DNA of 64,000 bases from the NCBI RefSeq assembly GCF_002764115.1, contig NZ_CP017941.1:310001-374000 (forward strand). The letters run 5' to 3'. Positions within the stretch are counted from its first letter, which is position 1, and each line of letters opens with the position of its first letter. Below the pieces are notes generated by a model. That model was not told the DNA's origin. It did no database searches and saw only the letters and a list, made by a program, of their open reading frames with translations. The position numbers were made by a program, and so were the translations under genes. Origin of the DNA: Phyllobacterium zundukense. GTDB lineage: Bacteria > Pseudomonadota > Alphaproteobacteria > Rhizobiales > Rhizobiaceae. Positions 1 through 9,001 of this stretch are shown here, in pieces.

Positions 1-583
1 GATCCTTGAAGATCAGATGACCCCAGCTCTTTCCGCGCGCCTGGACCAGCAGCCCGCCTTCCGACAGCCCGCCAAGCTTGATCGGCGCGAAGCCCAGATT
101 TTCCGCGAGCGTACCAATCTCCGCCGCAGCGTCGTCATCGTCGCTCGCCAGGAACACGACTCTCCTGCCGCCCTGCACGGCCGGATCTTGGCCAAGGGTG
201 GCAGCGAGCAGATGGTTGAAGCCCTTGACCAGCCTTGCGCCAGAAAAAGCCTGCGCGACGGCCTGGGAAGACGGCTGTCCTCCCAGTTGCTCAGGGGGCA
301 CGCCGTAGGCATTGGTCACATCGACGATGGTCTTCCCCTGCCAGGTGGGGAGCGCCTTTGCGACATCTGGATGCGACTCGAAACGGACTGCCAAGAAGAT
401 GATATCCGCCTTGACGGCTTCCGCTAGTGTTCTAGCAATGACCTTGGGCCCGATCGCGGCCGCATCAGCTGCAAAGCTTTCCGGGTCCCGCGTGGTTGCA
501 ACAGATACTTCGATGCCCTTGCGTGAAAAGGCCTTGGCCAGAGCTCGGCCGATATTGCCGAAGCCGATGATTGAGTAGCTCAT
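1..583 (-). CDS. NADP-binding oxidoreductase, F420-reductase-like (3' end outside window)
   Basis: The ATG is at 583-581 and the frame stays open for 194 codons to the left edge, so the C-terminus is missing. The N-terminus MSYSIIGFGNIGRALAKAF is a Rossmann dinucleotide-binding fold with a GxGxxG motif. Later pieces (FLAVRFESHPDV, DVTNAYGVPP, VKGFNHLLA) resemble the NADP oxidoreductase coenzyme-F420-dependent family (COG2085), whose bacterial members usually act as NADPH-dependent reductases of unknown substrate. It lies 31 bp downstream of an SDR gene on the same strand and is probably the third gene of that operon. Family assignment is confident; substrate unknown. Confidence 0.8.
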   Translation of the reverse strand, partial: MSYSIIGFGNIGRALAKAFSRKGIEVSVATTRDPESFAADAAAIGPKVIARTLAEAVKADIIFLAVRFESHPDVAKALPTWQGKTIVDVTNAYGVPPEQLGGQPSSQAVAQAFSGARLVKGFNHLLAATLGQDPAVQGGRRVVFLASDDDDAAAEIGTLAENLGFAPIKLGGLSEGGLLVQARGKSWGHLIFKD

Positions 584-614
584 AATGCTTCTCCGATCCT
601 GTGTTAAGGTTGGG

Positions 615-1367
615 TCAGACCTGCGCCCAACCACCGTCGACGGCGAGATCTATACCGGTGATGTAGGAGCTTTCATCGGAGGCAAGGAACGTGAGCGCAG
701 CCGCGATTTCCTCTGGCTTGCCCCTGCGACCCATTGGGATCTGTGCAGCAAACTGGGCGACCGCCTCCTCGGCTTGCTCAGCGGTGAGGCCGGTCGTTGT
801 CGCCAAGGCGGGAGTCTCGATCGCGCCGGGGCTCATCGTATTGACGCGGATATTGCGGTCCTTCAGCTCTTGGGTCCAAGACCGCGAGAAGCTGCGAACA
901 GCCGCCTTGCTTGCTGCGTAGGCGCTGAACGCTGGCAGCCCCATCACATTCGAGACCGAAGAGTTCAGAATGATCGATCCGCCGTCTTTGAAGATGGGAA
1001 GGGCCTTCTGCACCGTAAAGAACAGGCCCTTCACGTTCACATCGAAGGTCTGGTCAAAATGGGCCTCAGTAGCTGCCGCGAGCGGCGCGACTGTACCTGC
1101 GCCCGCGTTTGCGAAGAGAATGTCGATGTGACCATGTTTCTCCTTCACGGTGGCGTAGAGCCGGTCCAGATCTTCCAAGCGCGAGACGTCGCCCACGACT
1201 GTTGTCACGTTTTTCCCGATAAGCGCCGCGGCCTCTTGTAAGGCTTTCTCGCGTCGCCCAATGATCACGACCTTCGCACCTTCTTCCACGAAACGCTTGG
1301 CTGTGGCCAAGCCGATCCCGCTGCTTCCGCCCGTGATGACTGCGATTTTACCTTCGAGTGCTTTCAT
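615..1367 (-). CDS. Short-chain dehydrogenase/reductase
   Basis: A 250-residue classical SDR, the usual length of the family. The cofactor motif TGGSSGIGLA is near residue 12, the NAG motif (ANAGAG) near 88, the catalytic Ser in the NSSVSN stretch and the YAASK catalytic Tyr/Lys near 155. The C-terminus (SSYITGIDLAVDGGWAQV) is typical. The RR dipeptide after the second beta strand (IIGRREKAL) favours NADP(H). It is a paralogue of the next gene upstream (1418-2152), 50 bp away, and both face a LysR regulator. This pattern is common for quinone or aldehyde detoxification operons, but no substrate can be read from the sequence. Confidence 0.9.
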   Translation of the reverse strand: MKALEGKIAVITGGSSGIGLATAKRFVEEGAKVVIIGRREKALQEAAALIGKNVTTVVGDVSRLEDLDRLYATVKEKHGHIDILFANAGAGTVAPLAAATEAHFDQTFDVNVKGLFFTVQKALPIFKDGGSIILNSSVSNVMGLPAFSAYAASKAAVRSFSRSWTQELKDRNIRVNTMSPGAIETPALATTTGLTAEQAEEAVAQFAAQIPMGRRGKPEEIAAALTFLASDESSYITGIDLAVDGGWAQV

Positions 1368-1417
1368 AGTCTTTTGTCCTACGTTGTGTGTGAGTTAGGC
1401 ACGGAACCGCGCCGGGG

Positions 1418-2152
1418 TCAGAGTTGAGCAAGGCCGCCGTCGACGGCGACTTCGCTGGCGGTCATGAAGCTGCTGTCGTCCGACGCGAGGAAGGCGGCCG
1501 CGGCCGCGATCTCCGCCGGAGCGGCCATGCGCTGGAGCGGGGTCATCGCGCCGTAGGCCTTTTGGCCCTCCTCTCCGAGCGCTTCCTTCGCGAGTTCGGT
1601 CGCCGTCGCGCCGGGCGACAGCACGTTGACCCGGATACCGGTACCCTTCAGATCCTCCGCCCAGGTCCGTGCGAGATTGCGCACGGCTGCCTTGCTGGCG
1701 CTGTAGGCAGTGAATGCCGGGGCGCCGGTGGTCCCGGCGCTCGATCCCGTCAGGATGATCGAACCGCCCGGGCCCATCAGTGGTAGCGCCTTCTGGACCG
1801 TGAAGATCGTGCCCTTCACGTTGGTGTCGAAAGTGTCGTCGATGTGCTTGGCGGTGATCTGGCCGAGAGGAAGCGGACTTCCGGCCCCGGCATTGGCGAA
1901 GACGATGTCGAGGCTTCCGCGCTCGGCTTTCACCGCCGCGTAGAGCCGATCCAGATCGGCCTCATCCGAGACCGAGCCCTTCACCGCGCGGGCGTTGGGT
2001 CCAAGCTCGGCCACAGCCGCATCGAGTGCTTGCTGCCGACGGCCGTAGATGAAGACGAAGGCACCCTCCTCGATGAAGCGCCTTGCAGCGGCGAGGCCGA
2101 TACCGGTGGCGCCGCCCGTGATCACGGCGGTCTTTCCATTCAATCTGATCAT
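1418..2152 (-). CDS. Short-chain dehydrogenase/reductase
   Basis: A 244-residue classical SDR: cofactor motif TGGATGIGLA, NAG motif (ANAGAG), catalytic YSASK, C-terminal SSFMTASEVAVDGGLAQL. The frame is open further upstream, but SDR homology begins at MIRLNGKTAVITGG, so I start at 2152. An in-frame ATG at 2161 is also possible because an AAGGA ribosome site lies 4 bases before it and 9 before the 2152 ATG. Probable first gene of a three-gene minus-strand operon (this gene, the SDR at 615-1367, the F420-type reductase), divergent from the LysR gene, which is its likely regulator. Confidence 0.88.
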   Translation of the reverse strand: MIRLNGKTAVITGGATGIGLAAARRFIEEGAFVFIYGRRQQALDAAVAELGPNARAVKGSVSDEADLDRLYAAVKAERGSLDIVFANAGAGSPLPLGQITAKHIDDTFDTNVKGTIFTVQKALPLMGPGGSIILTGSSAGTTGAPAFTAYSASKAAVRNLARTWAEDLKGTGIRVNVLSPGATATELAKEALGEEGQKAYGAMTPLQRMAAPAEIAAAAAFLASDDSSFMTASEVAVDGGLAQL

Positions 2153-2379
2153 GTCATGCATTCCTTGTGTCGCATCTCGGGTCGTCGCTTTTGCGGAGAC
2201 ATCCTCCGACAGCCTCGATATGGGGTCGCCGGCGCCAAGCGGTGAGTGCGCAATCGCGCGTATCCGTGGTGCGAAAACGATCCACTTACGTGATCGAACG
2301 CAGCGACGGTCATGCGCAATCCGGCCCAGTAGGGTAGACTGGTCTTTGGAAGCCGCCCCATGCGGCGCGGGAATGGACC
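2153..2379. promoter_or_regulatory. Divergent intergenic region between SDR operon and lysR-type gene
   Basis: About 225 bp separates the start of the minus-strand SDR operon from the plus-strand LysR-type gene. Divergent placement is the classic arrangement in which a LysR protein binds the shared region, regulating the target operon and itself. I could not pick out one convincing T-N11-A box. Confidence 0.5.
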
Positions 2380-3276
2380 ATGATCGACTGGGATGACGTT
2401 CGCTACTTTCTTGCCGCCGCACGTGGCGGCTCAGTGCGGGCTGCCGCCAAGAGCCTGGGAGTCAACCACTCGACCGTGCTGCGACGCATTGCTCAGCTCG
2501 AGGAGCACCTCGGGGCGCAGATGTTCGAAAAGCTGCCTTCGGGCTACCGCCTGACGGCCGCGGGCGAGGAGGTTCTCGAGTTCGCGAACCAGATGGAAGC
2601 CTCGTCGCACCAACTGGAGACGCGCGTCTTCGGGCGCGATCAGAGCGTACGCGGGCTTCTACGGGTGACGCTGCCCCCGTTCCTTGCGACACACCTGCTC
2701 ATGCCGGATATCGCAGATTTTGCGCGTCTGCATCCGGACATCGAGATGGAGATCGTATCGACCGGCGAGGTCGTGAATCTGACCAACCGGGAGGCGGATG
2801 TGGCAATCCGGATGGTCTCCGATCGCAAGACCCTGCCGCTCAATCTTCATGGCCTGAAAGGTCCGGATCTGCTCGCGGGTGTTTATATGTCCCGCGATAG
2901 ACTGGCCGCGTGGCGTGCGGGTGCGCCGGATCCAATCCGGCCCATCGTCATCGGCGGTCAGGCTGTTCCGAACTGGGTCGACCAAGGGGAGTTTCGCGCC
3001 ACAGGGGTTCCGTTCAGGACGCCGGACGCCGACGCGCAGATCGCTGCGGCAAGGCAAGGGATCGGCATGACCAAACTGCCCTGTTTCGTCGGAGATGCCG
3101 ATCACTTGCTGGCGAGAGTTCCGGGCATCGATCTGAAATCACCTGCGACGATCTGGCTTCTCACGCAGGGGGAGACACGCAAGACGAAGCGCGTGCGGCT
3201 TTTCACAGAGTTCATATCCCACCGACTCGCCGCGTACGCTCCGCTCCTCGCCGGGCGGTCCATATCGCGCGGCTGA
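2380..3276 (+). CDS. LysR-family transcriptional regulator
   Basis: 298 residues, normal for LysR regulators. The N-terminal winged helix-turn-helix spans about residues 1-60 (DVRYFLAAARGGSVRAAAK, then LGVNHSTVLRRIAQLEEHLG). A substrate-binding-like domain follows from about residue 90 (LLRVTLPPFLATHLLMP). The start codon is placed by the typical opening MIDWDDVRYFL. It is divergent from the three-gene oxidoreductase operon and probably controls it in response to a small molecule; which one is not evident. Confidence 0.92.
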   Translation: MIDWDDVRYFLAAARGGSVRAAAKSLGVNHSTVLRRIAQLEEHLGAQMFEKLPSGYRLTAAGEEVLEFANQMEASSHQLETRVFGRDQSVRGLLRVTLPPFLATHLLMPDIADFARLHPDIEMEIVSTGEVVNLTNREADVAIRMVSDRKTLPLNLHGLKGPDLLAGVYMSRDRLAAWRAGAPDPIRPIVIGGQAVPNWVDQGEFRATGVPFRTPDADAQIAAARQGIGMTKLPCFVGDADHLLARVPGIDLKSPATIWLLTQGETRKTKRVRLFTEFISHRLAAYAPLLAGRSISRG

Positions 3277-3900
3277 CGTCCCGTGCCAAACGCCAAAAAT
3301 GGGCTGGGGAAATTGCTGTTGGAGATTGGCATTCCCAAGGGGACAGGCCGCGGAGTGGCCGCTCTCCGTGAAATCGAAACGCATAGTGGACGGTCCGCTC
3401 CCGGCCCCATCTCGGTCATTCAAGGGCACTAGCTGAGTGATTGCTCTAGGACCGCAATGCTGGAAGGTGCATAATGCGTATTTGGCTCAACTAACAGTGC
3501 CAGAGATCAAGCTCGGACTAATCGATGGTGGCTCATTAGAATGCAAACTGTGACTCCCCCGCCTTGAACCGTATCGAACTCCCGACCACCAAAAACACGT
3601 GCTGATTTAGACGTTGTTCAAACTTTTATTTGGAAGGAAACGTTCCTTTGAAAATGCCGATAGTAGCTGATTTTCGTTGATTTTGATTGGTGCCCGTAAG
3701 TCTACAATGTATCCTACCACGATGGCATAAGCGTTCCGCGACTGGCTTGATTGCCCTTATCTACGGCAGAATTCGAACCTCGCATTGCGCCGGTGCATCG
3801 CGAGCACAATCGATCGAAGGCGCAACGCCATGCAGTGATTTTTCCGGGTGGATGATGTACAGTGGCGGGTTTAGGGTGGTCGTTCTGAGAGGGGCCCCTG
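3277..3900. other. Intergenic region without a gene; carries dispersed repeat copy A
   Basis: About 620 bp with no convincing coding frame on either strand. It holds the first copy of a dispersed repeat (3614-3709) and must contain the promoter for the cyclase-ATPase gene at 3901. Short frames here have no ribosome site or recognisable protein. Confidence 0.6.
3614..3709 (+). repeat. Dispersed intergenic repeat, copy A
   Basis: The core 3641-3709 matches 30783-30852 closely: cgttcctttgaaaatgccga, then ta(g/a)tagctgatttt, then gattggt and ctacaatg. A weaker match to the left (tgttcaaact) extends it to about 96 bp. A third, more diverged copy is at 12255-12322. All three are in the same orientation and intergenic. 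Inside the core, GAAAAT and ATTTTC form short inverted arms. Confidence 0.75.
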
Positions 3901-6900
3901 ATGATCATTGCGTCATGGCTGGAGAGTTTAGGGCTTGGGCAGTATGCCACAGCCTTTGAGAGTAATGCGATTGATGCCGAGACACTGCCAAAGCTGACCG
4001 CCGAAGATCTAAAGGAGGTCGGGGTCGCTGCTCTCGCCCACCGAAAGAAAATTCTCGAAGCAATCGCTGCACTCGAGGGCGACCGGCACGCCTCGCCTTC
4101 GCGATCTTCAACCGGTAAAAAGGCAGCCACTTCTCGCCACCAATCATTCGCGGTTCGCCCTCGTGAGGCCGAGAGACGACAGCTCACGGTGATGTTCGTC
4201 GATCTCGTGGGTTCGACAGGTCTGTCCACCCATCTTGACCCCGAGGAAATGGGCGCGGTCCTGCGCCAATTCCAAAATGCAGTTGCGGGCGACGTTGTCC
4301 GTTTCGACGGCTATGTCGCGAAGTTGATGGGCGATGGCGTCCTTGCCTATTTCGGTTGGCCGCAGACGCATGAGGATGAAGCGGAACGTGCCGTCCGCGC
4401 AGGGCTTGCCGTTGTTGAAACCGTCAAAGCCCTTTCAACGAACGCCCGCCAACAACTTTCCTGCCGTATTGGCATCGCGACCGGTCTGGTTGTCGTTGGG
4501 GAACTGATCGGCAACGGAGCTGCACAGGAGAACGCCGTTGTTGGGGAGACACCCAACCTCGCTGCCCGCTTGCAAACGCTCGCCGAGCCGGACACGGTGT
4601 TGATCTCCGAACTCACTTTTAGATTGATGGGGAAGCTTTTCGAGGTGAAGCGAATCCGTCCCCAGAAACTGCACGGCTTTGACACGCCTACCAATTCGTA
4701 CCAGGTAATTGGAGAAGGCCGGGCGGAAGGCCGTTTCGACGCTCTCCATGTTGGTGGTACAGCGCCGCTGGCCGGCCGCGACCCGGAAATTGCCCTCTTG
4801 GTTGAGAGATGGAACCTTGCGGCGTCGGGGGAAGGACAAGTCGTGGAGTTGTTTGGAGAGGCGGGGATTGGCAAGTCACGCATTCTTCAGGAGCTCCGCG
4901 AGCGCCTGAAAGAGGAGCCTATCACGTATCTGCGCTATTTCTGCTCGCCGTATCATACCGAGAGCGCACTTTATCCTGTCGCAGACCAGTTGCTGCGGGC
5001 CGCGGACATCAACCGAACGGACCCGCCAGAAAAGCAGTTAATGTTCCTGGAGGAGGCGCTTTCAACGGCGCAGAACCCGCGTGAGGCGATTCCCCTGATT
5101 GCCGCTCTGCTGTCAATCCCCACCGACAGCCGCTATCCGAAGCTCGACCTGATGCCTCAGAAGCAAAAGGCGCGGACTTTCGAGGTTTTGATCGAACAAC
5201 TCGAGGCGCTGGCGAGCAATAAGCCTGTTCTCATGCTCCTTGAGGACGCTCACTATCTTGACCCGGTCTCTGCGGAACTCTTCGACGTCATCGTGGACCG
5301 CATGCAGCGACTCCCGATCATGCTTGTTGCCACCTACCGTCCGGAAGGAATTGTACGTTGGAACGGATTTCCCCATGCGACTGTGCTGACGTTGAACCGG
5401 TTGAGCCGCGCGCAAGCGGCCTCCATCATCACGGTTATGACGGGAGGAAAGCAACTCCCGTCGCCAGTTCTCGACCAGATTCTTTCCAAGACCGAAGGCG
5501 TACCGCTGTTCATCGAGGAGTTGACCAAGGTCATCCTGGAATCTGGCCTGCTTAGCGAGAGCGGTGAAGATTACAAATTATCTGGCCCCCTGCCGCCATT
5601 AGCCGTTCCCGCAACCCTGCATGACTCTTTGATGGCCCGCCTGGACCGGCTTGCCTCCGTCAGGGAGGTCGCCCAGATCGGTGCAGTGATTGGGCGGGAG
5701 TTTAGCCACGAGTTGCTTGCCGCAGCCGCCGGCTTTTCGGAAGTCGAGCTTGAGCGGGCAACAGAGCAGCTCGTGACGGCCGGCCTGGTGTTCCGTCGAG
5801 GCGGCGGGAGCCAAGTCAGCTACGCCTTCAAGCATGCGCTGGTTCAGGATGCCGCATATGGAAGCCTGCTCTTGAGCCGTCGGCAACAGCTGCACGCCCG
5901 CATCGCGCGCATCCTGGAAGAACGCTTTCCCGAGACGGCAGCGAACGAACCTGAATTGCTTGCTCATCATTTCGGCCAGGCTTCGCTTGTTGAGAAGGCT
6001 GTGGAGTATCACGAATTAGCCGGACGGCGTGCACTGTCGCGTTCGTCCCCTTCGGAAGCTCTTGTTCGCTTCGGGAATGCGCTGGACGGATTGAACGCTC
6101 TTCCCCCCTCTAAGGAGCGCGCGCGGCGTGAGCTTTCGATTCAGGTGGCATTAGGCAGCACGCTGGTAGCATTTCACGGATTTGCCGCTCCCGAAACTGG
6201 TGCTGCATATCTGCGGGCACATGAACTGTGTGAAGAATTGGGTGAGATACAAGAACTGTTTCCCGTCCTTTACGGCCTCTGCCTTTATCACCTCTATGCC
6301 GCCGAACTGGCGGAAGCACGACGTGACGCGGACAGGCTACTGGACTTGGCCAACAGCAGCAATGAGCGCGGCCTCTTGTTCTTCGCCCACCGCGCGGCAG
6401 GCGTCAGCGCCCTGCCTGCAGGCGAATTTTCACGCGCTCGCGCTCACCTGACGGAAGCTTTAGCGCTTTACGATCCACAGGAGCATCGGTCTCCGGCATT
6501 CGTGTACGCTTTTGACCCGCGGGTCGTGTGCCTCGATTATTTGGCACGAGCCCAGTTGGCTCTTGGCTTTCCTGATCAGGCACTCGTGTCAAATGAGGAA
6601 GCGGTGGGAGACGCCAGGAGGATCGGACATCGCAACAGTCTCGCCCTGCCACTGTTCTTTGGCGGTGTGATGCGCCAAATTCTCGGCGATCGCGAAGGGG
6701 TGAAGCTTCGTGCCGCCGAACTTGCGCAAATATCGGGAGAGGCCGGATTTCGGTTCTGGCAAGCGGGCGCTACGATCCTGCAGGCATGGGCAATCGCCGA
6801 CGAAGGCGAAACCGAGCGCGGCCGGGCTGATCTGCAGAGGGGCGTCTCCGAATGGAGGAGCACAGGGGCGCAGTACATGTCGCCCTACTTCGCGGCCCTT

Positions 6901-7281
6901 CTGGCGCAGATCGAGCTGAAAGCAGGCGACCCTGCAGCGGCACTCGGGCTGCTCGAAGGTGCGCAAGAGGTCATCGAGCGGACTAACGAGCGTTGGTTCG
7001 CAGCCGAGGTGCTCCGTCTCCAGGGAGAGGCCATGCTTCAGCTTGGGCCTGATCAGGGAAAGATGGCCGCGGAGCGGTTCGGGGACGCGCTGGCCACGGC
7101 ACGTGCGCAGGATGCGCGCTTTTGGGAGCTTCGCGCAGCAATGGGACTTGCCCGCGCCAGCAGCGCCGATATCAGCGCGCGGGAGCAGCTTGCCGAGATT
7201 TTCTCGAGTTTCACAGAAGGAGCAATGTTGCCGGACCTGAAGGCTGCACAAATGCTCGCAACGACAGCAGGATCAGCGTAG
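3901..7281 (+). CDS. SAM domain / adenylate-guanylate cyclase / AAA-type ATPase / TPR protein
   Basis: 1126 residues in four parts. Residues 1-62 form a SAM domain (WLESLGLGQYATAFESNAID). About 92-265 is a class III nucleotide cyclase domain: metal Asp in MFVDLVGSTG, KLMGDGVLAYFG, and VVGETPNLAARLQ. From about 290 there is an ATPase module with Walker A GEAGIGKSR near 320 and Walker B VLMLLEDAH near 442. The C-terminal half (about 650-1110) is helical and TPR-like. This architecture is known in rhizobia and mycobacteria, and such proteins are thought to couple signal sensing to cAMP production; partners are unknown. The cyclase core looks intact. The start ATGATCATT at 3901 fits the SAM N-terminus. 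Confidence 0.93.
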   Translation: MIIASWLESLGLGQYATAFESNAIDAETLPKLTAEDLKEVGVAALAHRKKILEAIAALEGDRHASPSRSSTGKKAATSRHQSFAVRPREAERRQLTVMFVDLVGSTGLSTHLDPEEMGAVLRQFQNAVAGDVVRFDGYVAKLMGDGVLAYFGWPQTHEDEAERAVRAGLAVVETVKALSTNARQQLSCRIGIATGLVVVGELIGNGAAQENAVVGETPNLAARLQTLAEPDTVLISELTFRLMGKLFEVKRIRPQKLHGFDTPTNSYQVIGEGRAEGRFDALHVGGTAPLAGRDPEIALLVERWNLAASGEGQVVELFGEAGIGKSRILQELRERLKEEPITYLRYFCSPYHTESALYPVADQLLRAADINRTDPPEKQLMFLEEALSTAQNPREAIPLIAALLSIPTDSRYPKLDLMPQKQKARTFEVLIEQLEALASNKPVLMLLEDAHYLDPVSAELFDVIVDRMQRLPIMLVATYRPEGIVRWNGFPHATVLTLNRLSRAQAASIITVMTGGKQLPSPVLDQILSKTEGVPLFIEELTKVILESGLLSESGEDYKLSGPLPPLAVPATLHDSLMARLDRLASVREVAQIGAVIGREFSHELLAAAAGFSEVELERATEQLVTAGLVFRRGGGSQVSYAFKHALVQDAAYGSLLLSRRQQLHARIARILEERFPETAANEPELLAHHFGQASLVEKAVEYHELAGRRALSRSSPSEALVRFGNALDGLNALPPSKERARRELSIQVALGSTLVAFHGFAAPETGAAYLRAHELCEELGEIQELFPVLYGLCLYHLYAAELAEARRDADRLLDLANSSNERGLLFFAHRAAGVSALPAGEFSRARAHLTEALALYDPQEHRSPAFVYAFDPRVVCLDYLARAQLALGFPDQALVSNEEAVGDARRIGHRNSLALPLFFGGVMRQILGDREGVKLRAAELAQISGEAGFRFWQAGATILQAWAIADEGETERGRADLQRGVSEWRSTGAQYMSPYFAALLAQIELKAGDPAAALGLLEGAQEVIERTNERWFAAEVLRLQGEAMLQLGPDQGKMAAERFGDALATARAQDARFWELRAAMGLARASSADISAREQLAEIFSSFTEGAMLPDLKAAQMLATTAGSA

Positions 7282-7303
7282 CCAACAACGATGGGAGGAG
7301 ATC

Positions 7304-7684
7304 ATGCCGGGATTGGATATCAGAGAGATCGTAAGGGCGGCGAACGACCGCTGGAACGCGGCCTTCAACAGCGGAGATGCAGCAGCAGTCGCGGCGCTTT
7401 ATACGTCGGACGGCACTGTGCTGCCGCCCGACCATGCCGTCGTGAAGGGAACGGCCGCAATTGCCGATTTCTGGGCCGGTTTCATATCGGCTGGCGTTAA
7501 GGATCATGATATCGAACTGCTCGATGCCCAAGATGGCGGGGACATGGCCTATTCCAGCGGCAAGTGGTGGGCGACCGGCTTGGGAGAAGACGGAAAGGCG
7601 TTGCGCTTTGAGGGCACGATCGTCACCATCTTTCGAAGGCAACCCGATGGTTCTTGGAAGACGTGCCTGCACACGTGGAACTGA
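7304..7684 (+). CDS. SnoaL/DUF4440-like NTF2-fold protein
   Basis: 126 residues. It opens with IREIVRAANDRWNAAFNSGD and contains ALYTSDGTVLPPDHAVVKG and the C-terminal WKTCLHTWN, the pattern of DUF4440 / SgcJ-EcaC-like NTF2-fold proteins, which are cytosolic cone-shaped dimers binding small ligands. It starts 22 bp after the cyclase gene (GGGAGG ribosome site before ATG 7304), so the two are probably co-transcribed. Ligand and reaction cannot be told from the sequence. Confidence 0.85.
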   Translation: MPGLDIREIVRAANDRWNAAFNSGDAAAVAALYTSDGTVLPPDHAVVKGTAAIADFWAGFISAGVKDHDIELLDAQDGGDMAYSSGKWWATGLGEDGKALRFEGTIVTIFRRQPDGSWKTCLHTWN

Positions 7685-7940
7685 GTTATAAAGGTATTTT
7701 CGTGGGTTTGGCGTAACTTCACCCGGAGCTGCTGCCCTGTCCAGATAAGGCGTGTTCCAGTGAACAATGACACAAACAACCAATCGAGAGCGGAAGCGAC
7801 GAAGGTTGACTGCCGAGCGCGCGCGACGTTGCCGGCCAAAGTACCGTGCGGTTGCACTTGCCTGAAAAGCTTTTCCGCCAGGGCAGCCAATAGTGATTAA
7901 GTGATGAGACGCATTCCAACATAGATGTGGGATTAAGAAG

Positions 7941-8525
7941 ATGAAATCGACACGTCGATCGGTCCTCGCTGCATTTCTAGCTGTGCCGTCGATCAAAGCG
8001 GCAGGCATTTTTGAAGCGAATGCCGCACAATCCGCGCTCGAGTTGACGCCGGCATGCAAGGATGCGGATGAGCTGACCATCACGCAGACAGAAGGACCCT
8101 ATTACAAGCCCAGCTCGCCACTCAAACAGGACTTTGCCGCCGACGCGCCTGACGGTATGAGGATCACCCTAGGCGGATTTGTGTTGGAGACGGACTGCAA
8201 ACCCGTCGACAGGGCACTCGTTGAGCTTTGGCACGCGGATGAGCATGGCTCATATGACCGCGTTGGCTACAGGTTGCGTGGTCATCAATTCACAGACCAG
8301 CGTGGCCGCTGGTGGTTTTCGACCATCATTCCATCGCTCTATCCGGGGCGCACGCGCCATTACCATGTGAAAGTACAAAAGCCAGGCGGGAACGTTTTGA
8401 CGACCCAGCTGTATTTTCCGGGCGAGCCCCTGAACGCACGCGACCGCATATTTGATGAGCGGCTTTTGCTCCGAATGCGCGACACGGCGGACGGCAAATT
8501 CGGTCGATTCGACTTCATTGTGTGA
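7941..8525 (+). CDS. Exported intradiol ring-cleavage dioxygenase-like protein
   Basis: 194 residues. The N-terminus (MKSTRRSVLAAFLAVPSIKA) has an RR pair followed by a hydrophobic stretch and a probable AxA cleavage site, so a Tat or Sec signal peptide is likely. The body matches the protocatechuate/catechol 1,2-dioxygenase fold: TEGPYYKPSSPL, LVELWHADEHGSYD, and YPGRTRHYHVKV, where a Tyr and the HxH pair are expected non-haem Fe(III) ligands. Family members open catechol rings between the hydroxyls; secreted short forms are poorly characterised. The 256 bp separating it from the preceding gene suggests its own promoter. Physiological substrate unknown. Confidence 0.85.
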   Translation: MKSTRRSVLAAFLAVPSIKAAGIFEANAAQSALELTPACKDADELTITQTEGPYYKPSSPLKQDFAADAPDGMRITLGGFVLETDCKPVDRALVELWHADEHGSYDRVGYRLRGHQFTDQRGRWWFSTIIPSLYPGRTRHYHVKVQKPGGNVLTTQLYFPGEPLNARDRIFDERLLLRMRDTADGKFGRFDFIV

Positions 8526-8607
8526 GCACTCTTCGAATGCCAGCTCTAGCCTGCTCGGGCTTGTCACATCAAGGTGGATGAGACGGAGTTTGCCTCGGCG
8601 GTGTGTT

Positions 8608-9001
8608 TCAGGCAGTCGCGCCCGTTACGGCATTCCACTGCGCCATTGCCTTGAGGCGATGAAGGTGGATGGCATTTGCTGAACGTTTGGAGTGGGGTGG
8701 GACGAAGAGATTTCTGATAGCGGAGAAAATCGCGACGAAGCGTTGCAGCCCTCCTGGAGATCGGAAGCCCTGCATCATCCGCTCGCGTTTTCGTAACGGT
8801 ACGTGCGAATTTTCGGCCCGGTTGTTGAGGCCTTTATGCGACCGATGTTCGACGCCCGGCATGACCTGCCGCTTTGCTGCTCCATAGGAGCGGAGCTTGT
8901 CGGTGATCATTCTCTTTGGCACGAGCCCCTGCTTTCTCAGGAGCCTTGTTAGCAATCGCTTTGCTGCCTTGGTGTTGCGGCGGTTCTGGACGATTTCATC
9001 G
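8608..9001 (-). pseudogene. IS6-family transposase, C-terminal remnant (older copy)
   Basis: Reading leftwards from the junction at 9001, the frame gives DEIVQNRRNTKAAKRLLTRL, MITDKLRSYGAAKRQVMPG and NNRAENSHVPLRKRERMM, the second half of an IS6-family DDE transposase with the second Asp and final Glu. The first half is missing: the sequence stops exactly where the next IS6 element begins at 9002. It is clearly diverged from that element (for example LLRKQGLVPKR against LMRKQGILPKR), so it is an older relative interrupted or truncated by the newer insertion. Confidence 0.85.

Noticed and set aside
585..1241. A 218-codon plus-strand frame opposite the first SDR
   Set aside because: No domain or ribosome site; the SDR on the other strand is complete.
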